The notes below the pieces were generated by a model that ran no database searches, was not told the DNA's origin, and saw nothing but the letters and a program-made list of their open reading frames with translations. Below, piece by piece: positions 63,784 to 64,000 of a stretch of DNA of 64,000 nucleotides; within the stretch, counting starts at the first letter, position 1, and every line of letters starts with the position of its first letter. The stretch lies in NCBI GenBank assembly GCA_943369295.1, contig CALRMU020000001.1:930001-994000 (forward strand). The letters run 5' to 3'. The DNA comes from JAKRSE01 sp943369295. GTDB taxonomy: Bacteria > Armatimonadota > Fimbriimonadia > Fimbriimonadales > Fimbriimonadaceae. The translations under genes were made by a program, and so were the position numbers.

Positions 63784-64000
63784 ATGGGCGGAGAAAGTGA
63801 GCTGCTGAGGGGGACGATAAAAGCCTGGGATGATGCCAAGGGTTTTGGATTTATCGAACCCCACGAGAAAGGAAAGGACGTCTTTTTTCATGTCAAGCAG
63901 TGGACTTTGAGGCATGAAAGGCCGAACGTAGGCAGGCAGGTCTTTTATATGGCCGAAGAGGCCAGTCGAGGCAAGTTGAGGGCCAGCCTTGTTCGGCCCT
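63784..64000 (+). CDS. Cold-shock-domain protein, 3' end cut off by window edge
   Basis: The 72 visible residues contain a cold-shock RNA/DNA-binding fold: RGTIKAWDDAKGFGFIEPHE and GKDVFFHVKQW, the RNP1 and RNP2 motifs. The pattern continues with RPNVGRQVFYMAEEASRGK. This version is typical of CSD-DUF1294 proteins, which add a C-terminal membrane domain, but the end is outside the window. A TATAAT overlaps the ATG (63780-63785); as a promoter it would start the message after the ATG, so it is probably chance. Confidence 0.8.
   Translation, partial: MGGESELLRGTIKAWDDAKGFGFIEPHEKGKDVFFHVKQWTLRHERPNVGRQVFYMAEEASRGKLRASLVRP

Overview
The window looks like a chromosomal piece of a free-living, flagellated, diderm bacterium of moderate GC, most like the Armatimonadota (Fimbriimonadia type). 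This is inferred from a combination of traits: a PEP-CTERM protein, an SLH-domain outer-membrane porin, a prepilin with an H-X9-D tail, a GH20/GH172/GH9 glycosidase cluster, a threonyl-tRNA synthetase of the TGS-less type, a YtgCR-like metal permease fusion and CGA-rich Arg codons. There is no rRNA, insertion sequence, prophage or CRISPR array, and one tRNA gene (tRNA-Cys).

Layout. 1-13.7 kb: a partial secreted protein, carbohydrate enzymes (GH20, GH172, GH9) with an SDR and a Gfo/Idh/MocA oxidoreductase, a HigBA-like toxin-antitoxin pair closed by a perfect hairpin over the antitoxin stop codon, a PEP-CTERM protein, an SPFH protein, thrS and a secreted protein. 14.3-20 kb: an ECF sigma factor with a membrane partner carrying an STN-like domain, a zinc-ribbon membrane protein with an L7/L12-like tail, a structured leader, and a K+-independent-type H+-pyrophosphatase with an insert of about 310 residues in a predicted periplasmic loop. 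20-30.5 kb: secreted proteins, a YprB-type nuclease, YbjN and GNAT proteins, a prepilin, purB, and a four-gene Mn/Zn/Fe ABC importer whose last permease carries a winged-helix tail, behind a 22-bp palindromic operator. 31-39 kb: homogentisate dioxygenase, tmk, a short RNase HIII, photolyase, a VOC protein, a PIN toxin-antitoxin pair and nadA. 39-42.8 kb: a P-type ATPase under a manganese (yybP-ykoY) riboswitch. 43-53.4 kb: flagellin, then fliM-fliN-fliO-fliP-fliQ-fliR-flhB on the minus strand. 53.6-64 kb: tpiA, OsmC, tRNA-Cys, the tightly overlapping scpA-scpB-dacF-rluB operon, the SLH porin, a DUF2339 membrane protein and the start of a cold-shock-domain gene.

Six gene-free stretches (13.7-14.3, 21.6-22.0, 30.5-31.2, 32.4-33.0, 42.8-43.5 and 45.0-45.8 kb) hold families of dispersed palindromic repeats that recur within the window, plus one tandem array with a period of 82-84 bp.

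How the genes connect: the ABC importer and the riboswitch-controlled ATPase look like the import and export sides of metal (probably Mn) homeostasis. Flagellin and the export-gate/C-ring operon give motility. The scp-dac-rlu operon links chromosome condensation, cell-wall trimming and rRNA modification. The points most worth following up are the enlarged H+-pyrophosphatase and its leader, the permease-regulator fusion with its operator, the sigma/STN pair, the L7/L12-like zinc-ribbon protein and the palindromic repeats.
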